From: Porphyromonadaceae bacterium UBA7332
Lineage (GTDB): Bacteria > Bacteroidota > Bacteroidia > Bacteroidales > UBA7332
Assembly: GCA_002471225.1 (NCBI GenBank)
Contig: DKPO01000031.1
Span: 189,400 to 230,854 of the forward strand
Direction of reading: 5' to 3'
Length of the DNA: 41,455 nucleotides
Both the position numbers and the translations under genes were made by a program. The notes beneath the pieces were generated by a model. It was not told the origin of the DNA and ran no database searches. It saw only the letters and a program-made list of their open reading frames with translations. Every line of letters starts with the position of its first letter. The first letter of the stretch is position 1. This document shows, piece after piece, positions 8,785 to 18,207 of this stretch.

Positions 8785-11553
8785 ATGGAATATAATTTTA
8801 GAGATATTGAGCAGCGATGGCAGCAATATTGGAGAGATAATAAAACTTACAAAGTAAAGGAAGACTCTTCAAAGCCAAAATTCTATGTATTAGATATGTT
8901 CCCTTATCCTTCGGGAGCGGGGCTTCACGTGGGACATCCACTCGGTTATATTGCATCTGATATCTATTCTCGTTATAAACGTTTACAAGGATATAATGTG
9001 TTGCATCCGATGGGATATGATGCATACGGTTTACCTGCTGAACAATATGCTATTCAAACAGGGCAACATCCTGCCGTAACGACTCAAAAAAATATTACCC
9101 GTTACAGAGAGCAATTAGATAAAATAGGTTTCTCATATGACTGGGATCGTGAAATCCGCACATGTGAACCGAATTACTATAAGTGGACTCAGTGGGCATT
9201 TATTCAAATGTTCAACAGCTATTATAATAACGATACACAAAAAGCAGAATCAATTGATTCACTTATTGCGCGTTTTGCGGAAAAAGGAACAGAAGGATTA
9301 AATGCCGCTTGTTCGGAGGAACTTTCTTTCACAGCAGAGCAATGGAATGCTATGAGCGAGAAAGAGCAGCAACAAACGTTATTAAATTATCGTATTGCAT
9401 ATTTGGGTGATACGATGGTTAACTGGTGTCCTGCTTTAGGTACAGTTTTGGCTAATGATGAAGTAAGTGAAGGTGTATCTGTTCGTGGAGGTCATCCGGT
9501 AGAACAAAGATTAATGCGTCAATGGTGTTTACGTGTATCGGCTTATGCAGATCGCTTATTGAAATCATTGGATACTTTGAACTGGACAGATTCTTTGAAA
9601 GAAACTCAAAAGAACTGGATTGGTCGTTCGGAAGGTGCCGAAATGCAATTTAAAATTCAGAATTCGGATATTGAGTTCACTATTTTTACAACTCGTGCAG
9701 ATACAGTATTCGGTGTAACTTTTATGGTGCTAGCTCCTGAAAGTGAATATGTGAATCAAGTCACAACTCCTGAACAAAAAGAAGCTGTAGAAAACTATAT
9801 ACAAAGCATTAAGCATAAAACAGAGCGTGAGCGCCAAATGGATAAAACTGTTTCGGGTGTCTTTACAGGTGCTTATGCAATAAATCCATTAACAAATCAA
9901 CCGGTTCCGGTTTGGGTTTCGGATTATGTACTTGCAGGTTACGGAACTGGTGCAATTATGGCCGTTCCGGCGCATGACAGCCGTGACTATGCTTTCGCTA
10001 AACATTTCGAACTGCCAATCATTCCTTTGATTGAAGGTTGTGATGTTTCTGAAGAAAGCTTTGATGCGAAAGAAGGTAAAATGATCAATTCATGTGGAAA
10101 TGGTCTTGATTTGAACGGTTTAGATGTAAAAGAAGCGATTGTCCGTACAAAAGCTTTTATTGCAGAAAAAGGTTTAGGTCGTGTTAAAACAAATTTCCGT
10201 TTACGTGATGCAATCTTTAGTCGCCAGCGTTATTGGGGTGAGCCATTCCCGGTTTATTATAAGGATGGTATGCCATATATGTTGAAAGAGAATCAGCTAC
10301 CGTTAGAATTGCCGGAAATTGATTCATTCTTACCAACTCAGTCAGGTGAGCCTCCATTAGGACATGCTAAGAATTGGGTAAATGATGAAGGTTTCCCGTT
10401 AGAGCTTTGCACAATGCCTGGCTTTGCCGGATCGTCAGCTTATTTCCTACGTTATATGGATCCACACAATGACGAAGCTTTGGTTTCGAAATCAGTAAAC
10501 GAATACTGGAGAAATGTAGATTTATATATCGGAGGTACTGAACATGCGACAGGTCACTTGATTTATAGCCGTTTCTGGAATAAGTTCTTATATGACTTAG
10601 ATATTATCTGTGAGGATGAACCATTCAAAAAACTGGTTAACCAAGGTATGATTCAAGGTCGTTCGAACTTTGTATATCGTATTAAAGATACAAATACATT
10701 TGTTTCGTTGAATTTGAAAGACCAATATGATGTTACTCCGATCCATGTCGATGTAAATATTGTATCGAATGATATTCTGGATATTGATGCATTCCGTAAC
10801 TGGAATCCTGAATATAAAAATGCAGAATTCATTTTAGAGGATGGACGATATGTTTGCGGATGGGCTGTTGAAAAGATGTCGAAATCAATGTTCAACGTTG
10901 TTAATCCGGATGATATCGTAGAGAAATACGGTGCTGATACCTTGCGTTTATACGAAATGTTCCTGGGACCTCTTGAGCAATCCAAACCTTGGGATACGAA
11001 TGGAATTGATGGGGTACATCGCTTCTTGAAGAAATTATGGAATCTTTTCTTTGCCCGTCCTGAAGATGCAATTGCAGATACAGCACCGACAAAAGAAGAA
11101 TTGAAATCGATTCATAAATTGATTAAGAAAATCTCAAGTGATATTGAAAATTTCTCATTCAATACATCGGTAAGTGCATTTATGATCTGTGTTAACGAAC
11201 TGACTGCACTAAAAAGCAAAAACAAGCAAGTTTTATCTGATTTAGTTATCTGTCTTGCTCCTTTTGCTCCACATATTTCAGAAGAACTTTGGCATCAGTT
11301 AGGACATAAGACATCTGTTGTAGATGCTTCTTTCCCAGCTTTTAATGAAGAGTATCTGAAAGAAGATGTTGTTAATTATGCCATCTCTTTTAATGGTAAA
11401 GTGCGTTTTAATATCGAGTTTGCTGCTGAAACTCCAAAAGATGAAATTGAGAAAACAGCTCTTTCTCATGAATTGGCAGCGAAATGGTTAGAAGGTAAAA
11501 CACCTAAAAAAGTTATTGTCGTGCCTAATAAGCTTGTAAATATCGTGTTATAA
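8785..11553 (+). CDS. leuS: Leucyl-tRNA synthetase
   Basis: Class I aminoacyl-tRNA synthetase charging tRNA-Leu, 922 residues. The ATP-binding HIGH signature is HVGH at residues 48-51 within PYPSGAGLHVGHPLGY, and the second signature KMSKS is at 697-701. The CP1 editing domain lies between (FTTRADTVFG and the threonine-rich region, and GTGAIMAVPAHDSRDY, which holds the conserved editing Asp). The C-terminal anticodon-binding and small terminal domains are present, ending VVPNKLVNIVL. Slightly longer than the E. coli enzyme, with an extra charged insert near residues 150-190. Own promoter box and terminator. Confidence 0.97.
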   Translation: MEYNFRDIEQRWQQYWRDNKTYKVKEDSSKPKFYVLDMFPYPSGAGLHVGHPLGYIASDIYSRYKRLQGYNVLHPMGYDAYGLPAEQYAIQTGQHPAVTTQKNITRYREQLDKIGFSYDWDREIRTCEPNYYKWTQWAFIQMFNSYYNNDTQKAESIDSLIARFAEKGTEGLNAACSEELSFTAEQWNAMSEKEQQQTLLNYRIAYLGDTMVNWCPALGTVLANDEVSEGVSVRGGHPVEQRLMRQWCLRVSAYADRLLKSLDTLNWTDSLKETQKNWIGRSEGAEMQFKIQNSDIEFTIFTTRADTVFGVTFMVLAPESEYVNQVTTPEQKEAVENYIQSIKHKTERERQMDKTVSGVFTGAYAINPLTNQPVPVWVSDYVLAGYGTGAIMAVPAHDSRDYAFAKHFELPIIPLIEGCDVSEESFDAKEGKMINSCGNGLDLNGLDVKEAIVRTKAFIAEKGLGRVKTNFRLRDAIFSRQRYWGEPFPVYYKDGMPYMLKENQLPLELPEIDSFLPTQSGEPPLGHAKNWVNDEGFPLELCTMPGFAGSSAYFLRYMDPHNDEALVSKSVNEYWRNVDLYIGGTEHATGHLIYSRFWNKFLYDLDIICEDEPFKKLVNQGMIQGRSNFVYRIKDTNTFVSLNLKDQYDVTPIHVDVNIVSNDILDIDAFRNWNPEYKNAEFILEDGRYVCGWAVEKMSKSMFNVVNPDDIVEKYGADTLRLYEMFLGPLEQSKPWDTNGIDGVHRFLKKLWNLFFARPEDAIADTAPTKEELKSIHKLIKKISSDIENFSFNTSVSAFMICVNELTALKSKNKQVLSDLVICLAPFAPHISEELWHQLGHKTSVVDASFPAFNEEYLKEDVVNYAISFNGKVRFNIEFAAETPKDEIEKTALSHELAAKWLEGKTPKKVIVVPNKLVNIVL

Positions 11554-11570
11554 CCCCTATATTATTTCCC

Positions 11571-11602
11571 AGGGCCTCCGGTTTCTACCGGGGGCCTTTT
11601 TT
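11571..11602 (+). terminator. Terminator after leuS
   Basis: GGGCCTCCGG at 11572-11581 pairs with CCGGGGGCC at 11588-11596 (one G-T pair), loop TTTCTA, followed by six T residues. Confidence 0.92.
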
Positions 11603-11685
11603 ATTTATAGAAAGCAATATATGTACTTGAACGGATGAAAGAAAGCTTATTAACGCAGACTGATTGAACAAAGATAAGATTGATA

Positions 11686-11702
11686 GGTTTTATTATAAAA
11701 CC
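11686..11702 (+). promoter_or_regulatory. Hairpin just before the kup start
   Basis: GGTTTTA (11686-11692) pairs with TAAAACC (11696-11702), loop TTA, ending 7 bases before the kup ATG. It would occlude the ribosome landing region if formed. Role is inference. Confidence 0.4.
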
Positions 11703-11709
11703 TTCAAGT

Positions 11710-13686
11710 ATGGATACGAAAACGATAGAAAAAGGAATACCATTATCCTTGGGAACAATGCTTATTACTTTAGGGATTGTTTATGGTGATATAGGAACGT
11801 CACCTCTTTATGTTCTTCAATCAATGTTTACTTATAACGGATTTTTGAATGATCCGTATCTTATAAAAGGTGGGATATCTGCTGTTTTTTGGACGCTGAC
11901 TTTGCAAACGACAATAAAGTATGTAGTGATCACGCTGCGGGCAGACAATAACGGAGAGGGAGGGATCTTCTCTTTGTATGCTTTATTAAAAGGAATGAAG
12001 TATAAGTGGCTTTATCTTATTGCGATTGTAGGTGGAAGTTCATTAGTTGCGGATGGAGTGATAACCTGTTCTATTACGGTGACTTCAGCTATCGAAGGTT
12101 TACAGATTATTGATCCGAATGTTCCGGTTATAGGAATTGTTGTAGTTATAATCTCTTCCATTTATGCAGTCCAAAGACAAGGAACGCAAAAAATCGGGAA
12201 GTATTTCGGACCTGCTATGTTCTTCTGGTTTTTTACATTAGGGATTTTGGGTATTTATCAGATAGTGAAATATCCGTTGATCCTTGAGGCGCTTAATCCT
12301 TACTATGCTTATCGGATGTTGTTTGATTATCCCGGCACATTTATGTTATTGGGAGCTATATTCTTATGCACAACAGGAGCTGAAGCCTTATATGCAGACC
12401 TTGGACATTGTGGTATTAAAAATATCAGGATGACCTGGGTATACGTAAAAACAATGCTTATGCTTAATTATCTCGGGCAGGGAGCGTGGTTGATCACTCA
12501 AATGCATCATACAAATATCAATGACAATCCGTTCTATATGATGATGCCTCATTGGTTTGTAATACCGGGAGTACTGATTGCAACTATGGCTGCAATTATT
12601 GCCAGTCAGGCTTTGATATCGGGTACATTTACGCTTGTAAGTGAGGCTATCTCACTAAATTTTTTCCCGCATTTAAAGATCAAATACCCAACAATTATTA
12701 AAGGACAGATGTACATCTCCCGGATTAATATGTTTTTATGGGTTGGAAGTATGTTCGTTGTAGCCTATTTCAGGGAGTCCAGCCGGATGCAGGCTGCTTA
12801 CGGTCTGGCTATTTCTATTACCATGTTGATGACTACTATTCTGATGACTTTTTATTTGATTAAAAAAGGAACTGCGCGTTGGAAGATTTGTATTTTCACG
12901 ACTACATTTGCCATTATTGAGACAGCTTTCCTTATTTCGAATATGCAGAAATTCTATCATGGTGGTTGGTTTACTTTGGCTCTGGCTGCATTTTTCTCTA
13001 TCTCCATGTTTGCATGGACAAAAGGAAGTGAAATCCGTAAACGATTCTTGAAATATGTACCATTAAATCAATATTTACCGGTAATTGAGGCTGTATCTGC
13101 AGATACTCAGATACCTAAAACCTCTACACATCTTTTATATTTATTGAATACGAATGAAAAGAATTTAGTGGATGATGATATTATATTCTCATTGCTTAAT
13201 CACTCCCCAAAACGGGCAGACGTATATTGGTTTGTGAATCTAACGATTGACGAAGCCCCATATACATGCCAATATACCATTGAGACAATAGAGGCTCAGA
13301 AGATTTTCAGAGTGAATATCGTCTTAGGTTTCAGAATGGAACCAAAAATCAACATGTATTTCTTACAGATTCTTAATCAACAGGCAGCACTGGATAATGT
13401 GGATAAGGTTAGTCAATACCCATCATTGCGCTCACGTAATTATTTAGCAGATTACAGGTTTGTTGTTATTAACAGAATTAAGAATCTGGAATTGCCATTG
13501 AGTCAATATCAGGATTTTATTTTATCGTACTATTATTTCATGGAACGAATAGGTACAGATGCAATTGAAAACTATGGTTTGAACTCTTCGAATACAATTG
13601 TGGAGTCTGTTCCGCTTGGTCTGAAGATCAATATGGAGAGTACAATAGAGTGGATAAATAAACCTGCAGATGGGCAGAATGGTTAA
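11710..13686 (+). CDS. kup: Potassium uptake protein, Kup/KUP-HAK-KT family
   Basis: An inner-membrane potassium importer driven by proton symport. 658 residues started at ATG 11710 (MDTKTIEKGIPLS); a TTG codon 30 bases upstream is less likely because it lies inside a hairpin. The family signature GIVYGDIGTSPLYV is at the first membrane segment, with ADNNGEGGIFSLYALL after the second and FLCTTGAEALYADLGHCG later. About 12 hydrophobic segments occupy the first 440 residues, followed by a cytosolic C-terminal domain of about 200 residues. Kup proteins of some Firmicutes bind c-di-AMP; a c-di-AMP synthase is encoded at 23720 here, but binding by this protein is only a hypothesis. Confidence 0.95.
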   Translation: MDTKTIEKGIPLSLGTMLITLGIVYGDIGTSPLYVLQSMFTYNGFLNDPYLIKGGISAVFWTLTLQTTIKYVVITLRADNNGEGGIFSLYALLKGMKYKWLYLIAIVGGSSLVADGVITCSITVTSAIEGLQIIDPNVPVIGIVVVIISSIYAVQRQGTQKIGKYFGPAMFFWFFTLGILGIYQIVKYPLILEALNPYYAYRMLFDYPGTFMLLGAIFLCTTGAEALYADLGHCGIKNIRMTWVYVKTMLMLNYLGQGAWLITQMHHTNINDNPFYMMMPHWFVIPGVLIATMAAIIASQALISGTFTLVSEAISLNFFPHLKIKYPTIIKGQMYISRINMFLWVGSMFVVAYFRESSRMQAAYGLAISITMLMTTILMTFYLIKKGTARWKICIFTTTFAIIETAFLISNMQKFYHGGWFTLALAAFFSISMFAWTKGSEIRKRFLKYVPLNQYLPVIEAVSADTQIPKTSTHLLYLLNTNEKNLVDDDIIFSLLNHSPKRADVYWFVNLTIDEAPYTCQYTIETIEAQKIFRVNIVLGFRMEPKINMYFLQILNQQAALDNVDKVSQYPSLRSRNYLADYRFVVINRIKNLELPLSQYQDFILSYYYFMERIGTDAIENYGLNSSNTIVESVPLGLKINMESTIEWINKPADGQNG

Positions 13687-13737
13687 TCGCATACCGTTAA
13701 AACATTCGAAATAAAGGATCTGCGTTTATTTATATTG

Positions 13738-13745
13738 TATTTTTG
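13738..13745 (+). promoter_or_regulatory. -7 box upstream of THUMP-like methyltransferase
   Basis: TATTTTTG fits TAnnTTTG, 47 bases before the ATG at 13793. Confidence 0.45.
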
Positions 13746-13792
13746 TATTGTTTAGAGTCATAGACTCTGCAAATAAATAGAAGTTTCTCTTT

Positions 13793-14977
13793 ATGATACA
13801 ATACGATATACCAACTATTGAGTTTATAAAAAAACAAATTCAGACTGATCCTAATGCACTTCTACTGGCGGCAAAGAAATATCCGGATATGGATATACCA
13901 TTTGTTGTTGACCAGATTACGTGTAGAAAGCAAATTAAAGATAAATTGCCTGCCTGGTATGCAAATTATGATTTGTATTTTCCGGCAAAAATAACAACTG
14001 AACAATGTTCCTCGGAGCAGACTGCGAGCTATAAGCAGCGTCTTGCCTCGGGGAACATTGCTTGCGATATGACGGGAGGTTTGGGTATTGATACTTATTA
14101 TATTTCCCGGAATTTTGAGAAATTCTTTTACTTAGAAAGATACGAGGCCTATTGCGATGCTGCCAGACATAACTTCAACGTATTGGGAGCATCCAATATT
14201 GACGTGTTAAACGGAGATTCAATTCAGTTACTTAATGATTTGCCATCTTTAGATCTTATTTATGTTGATCCAGCACGCCGCTCAGATTGTAATAAGCGGT
14301 TGTATGATTTGTCCGAATGTGAGCCTAATGTTGTAGACTTAGCTCCGATATTATTATCTAAGGCAAAGAAACTGATTGTAAAAGTATCTCCAATGGCAGA
14401 TATACATCGGTGCATAGAGCTTATACCACAAGTTAAAAGAATACATGTTCTATCCGTGAGGAATGAATGTAAGGAACTTCTGCTGGAGGTTGATTCTACG
14501 GAGGAATCAAAAGATGTAGAGATTGTTTGTGTTAACTTTCCGGTTACGGGAGAACAAAGTTTCTCATTCTTTTTTAATGCAGAAAAATCAGCGCCTTTAA
14601 ATGTCGTAAATACCGTTCATAAATATCTGTATGAACCTAATGCTTCTATTCTTAAAGCAGGCGCTTTTAAATCAGTTGCAACACAATTTGGAATAAAAAA
14701 GCTTCATCAGCATAGCCACTTATATACATCATCTGAGTTGATTACGGATTTTCCGGGACGCATATTTGAGGTGATCGAAGTAGATGGTTTTTCTAAAAAA
14801 TGGCTTCAGACTGCTTCTAAACAAATCGGGCAGGCAAATCTGACAACCCGAAATTTCCCTATGACTGTTGCTGAAATCAGGAAGAGAAGTAAGTTGCAGG
14901 AAGGAGGCTCTCTTTATTTATTTGCCACTACCCTTTCAGATGATCAAAAAGTTATCGTTTCATGTGAAAAGCTTTAG
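13793..14977 (+). CDS. Class I SAM-dependent methyltransferase with THUMP-like C-terminus
   Basis: 394 residues. The central Rossmann methyltransferase domain has the SAM-binding motif ACDMTGGLGIDTYYIS at about residues 88-103 and a motif IV-like YVDPARR at about 160-166, which resembles the DPP-type catalytic loop of nucleic-acid N-methyltransferases. The C-terminal part (from about residue 320, NLTTRNFPMTVAEIRKRSKL) resembles the THUMP-like domain that follows this methyltransferase family in Bacteroidota. The substrate is unknown; an RNA base is most likely by family. Separated from ispG by a small UUCG-loop terminator. Confidence 0.82.
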   Translation: MIQYDIPTIEFIKKQIQTDPNALLLAAKKYPDMDIPFVVDQITCRKQIKDKLPAWYANYDLYFPAKITTEQCSSEQTASYKQRLASGNIACDMTGGLGIDTYYISRNFEKFFYLERYEAYCDAARHNFNVLGASNIDVLNGDSIQLLNDLPSLDLIYVDPARRSDCNKRLYDLSECEPNVVDLAPILLSKAKKLIVKVSPMADIHRCIELIPQVKRIHVLSVRNECKELLLEVDSTEESKDVEIVCVNFPVTGEQSFSFFFNAEKSAPLNVVNTVHKYLYEPNASILKAGAFKSVATQFGIKKLHQHSHLYTSSELITDFPGRIFEVIEVDGFSKKWLQTASKQIGQANLTTRNFPMTVAEIRKRSKLQEGGSLYLFATTLSDDQKVIVSCEKL

Positions 14978-14988
14978 CAGAAAACGCA

Positions 14989-15008
14989 AAAACTCTTCGG
15001 AGTTTTCT
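14989..15008 (+). terminator. Short terminator with TTCG tetraloop
   Basis: AAAACTC-TTCG-GAGTTTT at 14989-15006: a 7-bp stem with the very stable UUCG loop closed by C-G, followed by CTTAATTTTG. It separates the methyltransferase gene from ispG. Confidence 0.65.
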
Positions 15009-15016
15009 TAATTTTG
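15009..15016 (+). promoter_or_regulatory. -7 box upstream of ispG
   Basis: TAATTTTG fits TAnnTTTG, 22 bases before the ispG ATG and directly after the upstream terminator. Confidence 0.5.
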
Positions 15017-15038
15017 TACCCCCTAACAATCGAGAATT

Positions 15039-16832
15039 ATGCAAAACTATTTTAATTATAATAGACGCACTTCTTCTCCTGTGCATATCGGGAATCTTAT
15101 TATGGGTGGAAATGCCCCTATCCGGATACAATCAATGACCAATACATCCACCATGGATACTGAGAATAGCGTAGAACAAGCTATTCGTATTATTGATGCC
15201 GGAGGCGAGTTAGTGAGATTAACTGCTCAAGGAGTAAGAGAAGCACAAAACTTATTAAATATTCGTGCAGGTCTGCGTGACAAAGGATACACATCAACCC
15301 CATTAGTTGCTGATATCCATTTTAATCCGAAAGCTGCTGACGCAGCTGCGAAAGTTGTAGAAAAAGTCCGGATTAATCCCGGAAATTATGTAGATAGTGC
15401 GAAAAGATTTTCGCATATCGAATATACAGAAGATGAATATAAACAAGAATTAGAGCGGATCCGGGAGAAGTTTCTGCCATTTCTGGAGATTTGCCGCAAA
15501 CACAAAACGGCTATTCGTATAGGTGTTAATCATGGATCGCTTTCAGATCGTATTATGAGTCGTTATGGCGATACGCCACGCGGTATGGTTGAATCCTGTA
15601 TGGAGTTTTTACGCATTTGTGTGGAAGAAAAATTTGAGGATGTCGTAATCTCCATGAAAGCATCGAATACTTTGGTAATGGTGCAAAGCGTACGCTTATT
15701 AGTCTCGCAGATGGATGCTGAAGGTATCTTTTTCCCACTTCATCTCGGAGTTACAGAAGCCGGTGACGGAGAAGACGGACGTATTAAATCGGCAGTCGGA
15801 ATAGGAGCCTTATTAGCAGATGGACTTGGTGATACAATCCGGGTTTCATTAAGTGAAGATCCAGAACTGGAGATTCCTGTAGCTCGAAAACTGGCGGATT
15901 ACTATAAGACACGGGAAAATCATCCGTTTATCGAGGCTGAATATCTGACCGGATATAATTGGGCTACGCCGGAAGTAATGAAGACTAAGCAAATTCATCA
16001 GATTGGCGGTCCGGCTCAGCCAGTTGTTTTCTCTGATCGTTCTGACGTGATCGGAGATTTACAAGCAGATTATGTGGTAAATCTATCTGAACATTCCGTA
16101 TCTGATTTAACCGGAGCCAAATTCCCGATTCTATCTGCAGATGCATACCAATCTAACGGCTTACAGAATGAAGAATTGAATTTTATGGAGTTGCAATATC
16201 AGTCACTGACTACGGAACTGCTTCAGAAATTCAATGAAGAAACAAAACCATTGGTATTAGTCCTAAGTACGAATCATATTAATCCGGTTGGAGAAATGCG
16301 TGCTATGCTGCATAAACTTATGATTGGGAATTGTGATTTGCCAGTTATTCTGAAGTTAAGTTATACTGATATCGATCCCGAAAGCTTCCAGCTGAAAGCG
16401 AGTGCTGATGCGGGTGCCTTTTTGTTGAGCGGATTGGGTAATGGAATATGGATTGAAGCACCAGATATATCTTCTGAAATATTGATCTCAACATCTTTTG
16501 CCATACTTCAGGCTTCGCGTCTTCGCGTTACTAAAACCGAATATATTTCATGTCCGAGTTGTGGTCGTACTTTATTTGATTTGCAGAAAACGATTGCCCG
16601 AATCAAAGAAAAAACAGCACATCTCAAAGGTCTTAAAATAGGAATTATGGGTTGTATCGTGAATGGTCCGGGTGAAATGGCTGATGCCGATTATGGCTAT
16701 GTCGGAGCCGGACGCGGAACAGTCAGTCTGTATAAACGAAAAGAGTGTATTGAGAAAAATATACCTGAAGAAGAAGCGGTAGAAAAATTGATCGAGTTGA
16801 TAAAGAAAAACGGTGATTGGAAAGAAAAATAA
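15039..16832 (+). CDS. ispG: 4-hydroxy-3-methylbut-2-en-1-yl diphosphate synthase, long three-domain form
   Basis: Iron-sulfur enzyme of the non-mevalonate (MEP) isoprenoid pathway, converting MEcPP to HMBPP. The 597 residues far exceed the ~370 of the E. coli type; a central insert of about 200 residues (roughly 290-490) separates the N-terminal TIM barrel from the C-terminal cluster domain. This three-domain architecture is known from plants, Chlamydiae and Bacteroidota. The [4Fe-4S] ligands are visible: C505 and C508 (CPSCGRT), C539 and E546 (MGCIVNGPGE). The stop lies 7 bases before the MATE gene, so the two are probably cotranscribed. Confidence 0.96.
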   Translation: MQNYFNYNRRTSSPVHIGNLIMGGNAPIRIQSMTNTSTMDTENSVEQAIRIIDAGGELVRLTAQGVREAQNLLNIRAGLRDKGYTSTPLVADIHFNPKAADAAAKVVEKVRINPGNYVDSAKRFSHIEYTEDEYKQELERIREKFLPFLEICRKHKTAIRIGVNHGSLSDRIMSRYGDTPRGMVESCMEFLRICVEEKFEDVVISMKASNTLVMVQSVRLLVSQMDAEGIFFPLHLGVTEAGDGEDGRIKSAVGIGALLADGLGDTIRVSLSEDPELEIPVARKLADYYKTRENHPFIEAEYLTGYNWATPEVMKTKQIHQIGGPAQPVVFSDRSDVIGDLQADYVVNLSEHSVSDLTGAKFPILSADAYQSNGLQNEELNFMELQYQSLTTELLQKFNEETKPLVLVLSTNHINPVGEMRAMLHKLMIGNCDLPVILKLSYTDIDPESFQLKASADAGAFLLSGLGNGIWIEAPDISSEILISTSFAILQASRLRVTKTEYISCPSCGRTLFDLQKTIARIKEKTAHLKGLKIGIMGCIVNGPGEMADADYGYVGAGRGTVSLYKRKECIEKNIPEEEAVEKLIELIKKNGDWKEK

Positions 16833-16839
16833 AAAATAG

Positions 16840-18207
16840 ATGACAGATAAAAAAACAGATGCTCTGGGTAATGCTTCGATAGCTAAGCTTTTACTGACAT
16901 ATTCGCTTCCTGCTATTGTAGCGACATTGATAAATTCTCTCTATAACATTGTTGACCGTATCTTTATTGGTCATGGTGTTGGTTCTATAGCCATTTCCGG
17001 TTTGGCATTAACGTTGCCGATTGCTGCCTTGCAAACAGCTTGCGGTATGTTGATTGGTGCCGGTGCCGGTGCCCGTATCTCTATAGTTTTAGGACAAAAG
17101 GACAAGAACTGGGCGGAGAAGATTCTGGCTAATGCCTTAATCCTGTCTATTATCGTTTCGGGATTGTTTATTTTGGGGACAATGGTCTATATGGATGAGT
17201 TATTAATGCTTTTCGGAGGTAGTGAACAAACGATACCTTACGCAAAGTCTTATCTGCAAATTGTCATCCCGGGCAGTGTTTTTGCAACGCTGACATTTAG
17301 TTTTTGTAATATGATCCGTGCTTCAGGCTATCCTACGAAGTCAATGATGATTATTGTTGTAGGTGCCATCCTGAATACGGTTTTAGATCCGATTTTTATT
17401 TTCGGACTGGGGCTGGGTATCAAAGGTGGCGCAATAGCTACAGTGATTTCAATGGTTGTTACGGCAATACTAGCTTTGTGGCACTTTATCAAAGATGGTA
17501 AGACCATTAACTTCCATCGCAGGAATTTTCAGCTTAAAACGTATATCATTCGTAATATCCTTGCAATCGGTATATCTCCTTTCCTGATCAATCTTACTGC
17601 AGCTGTAGTAACAGCTATAATAAGCTCGTCTCTTATGCGGTACGGTGGTGATCTGGCAATCGGAGCTTATGGTATTATTAACAGCTTTGCTGTTTTAATT
17701 GTCATGATCATTATTGGTTTATGTCAAGGTATGCAGCCGATAGTCGGTTATAATTATGGGGCAGGAAAGCGGGACAGAATGCGGGAAGCTTTAGTCTTAG
17801 GGATTAAAGTAGCTTCGGTCGTTTCGGTTATTTGCTTTATTATAGCCGAATTTTTCCCGAAGTATGTAGCTATCGCATTTACAAATGATAAAGAACTAAC
17901 CGAAATGTCTGTTCATGCATTAAGAGTAGTGCTTGCGGCATCACCATTTATCGGATTTCAGATTGTAATTACCAATTTCTTCCAATCTATCGGTAAGGTT
18001 AAGCTGTCCATTCTGCTTAGTCTTTCCCGTCAGGTTCTTTTTCTTATTCCGATGCTGTTCATATTACCACCGATATTTGAGCTTTCCGGAGTCTGGCTTG
18101 CCATGCCGGTAGCTGATTCTATATCTGTAATCTTTGCTGCAGTAGTTCTGTATCGCAACAGACACATCTTCCGTACAAGTATGGGAACTCTTGAGGGTCT
18201 TAACTGA
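16840..18207 (+). CDS. MATE family efflux transporter
   Basis: A 455-residue multidrug and toxic compound extrusion transporter of the inner membrane, with about 12 hydrophobic segments in two homologous halves (NSLYNIVDRIFIGHGVG in the first, AYGIINSFAVLIV and GMQPIVGYNYGAGKRDR in the second). The motif set fits the bacterial DinF/NorM-like MATE group; the substrate (cationic drug, or a lipid-linked compound) is not predictable. It follows ispG by 7 bases, suggesting an operon. Its stop codon TGA abuts the stop codon of the opposing gene at 18208, with no spacer; its terminator lies inside that gene. Confidence 0.93.
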   Translation: MTDKKTDALGNASIAKLLLTYSLPAIVATLINSLYNIVDRIFIGHGVGSIAISGLALTLPIAALQTACGMLIGAGAGARISIVLGQKDKNWAEKILANALILSIIVSGLFILGTMVYMDELLMLFGGSEQTIPYAKSYLQIVIPGSVFATLTFSFCNMIRASGYPTKSMMIIVVGAILNTVLDPIFIFGLGLGIKGGAIATVISMVVTAILALWHFIKDGKTINFHRRNFQLKTYIIRNILAIGISPFLINLTAAVVTAIISSSLMRYGGDLAIGAYGIINSFAVLIVMIIIGLCQGMQPIVGYNYGAGKRDRMREALVLGIKVASVVSVICFIIAEFFPKYVAIAFTNDKELTEMSVHALRVVLAASPFIGFQIVITNFFQSIGKVKLSILLSLSRQVLFLIPMLFILPPIFELSGVWLAMPVADSISVIFAAVVLYRNRHIFRTSMGTLEGLN

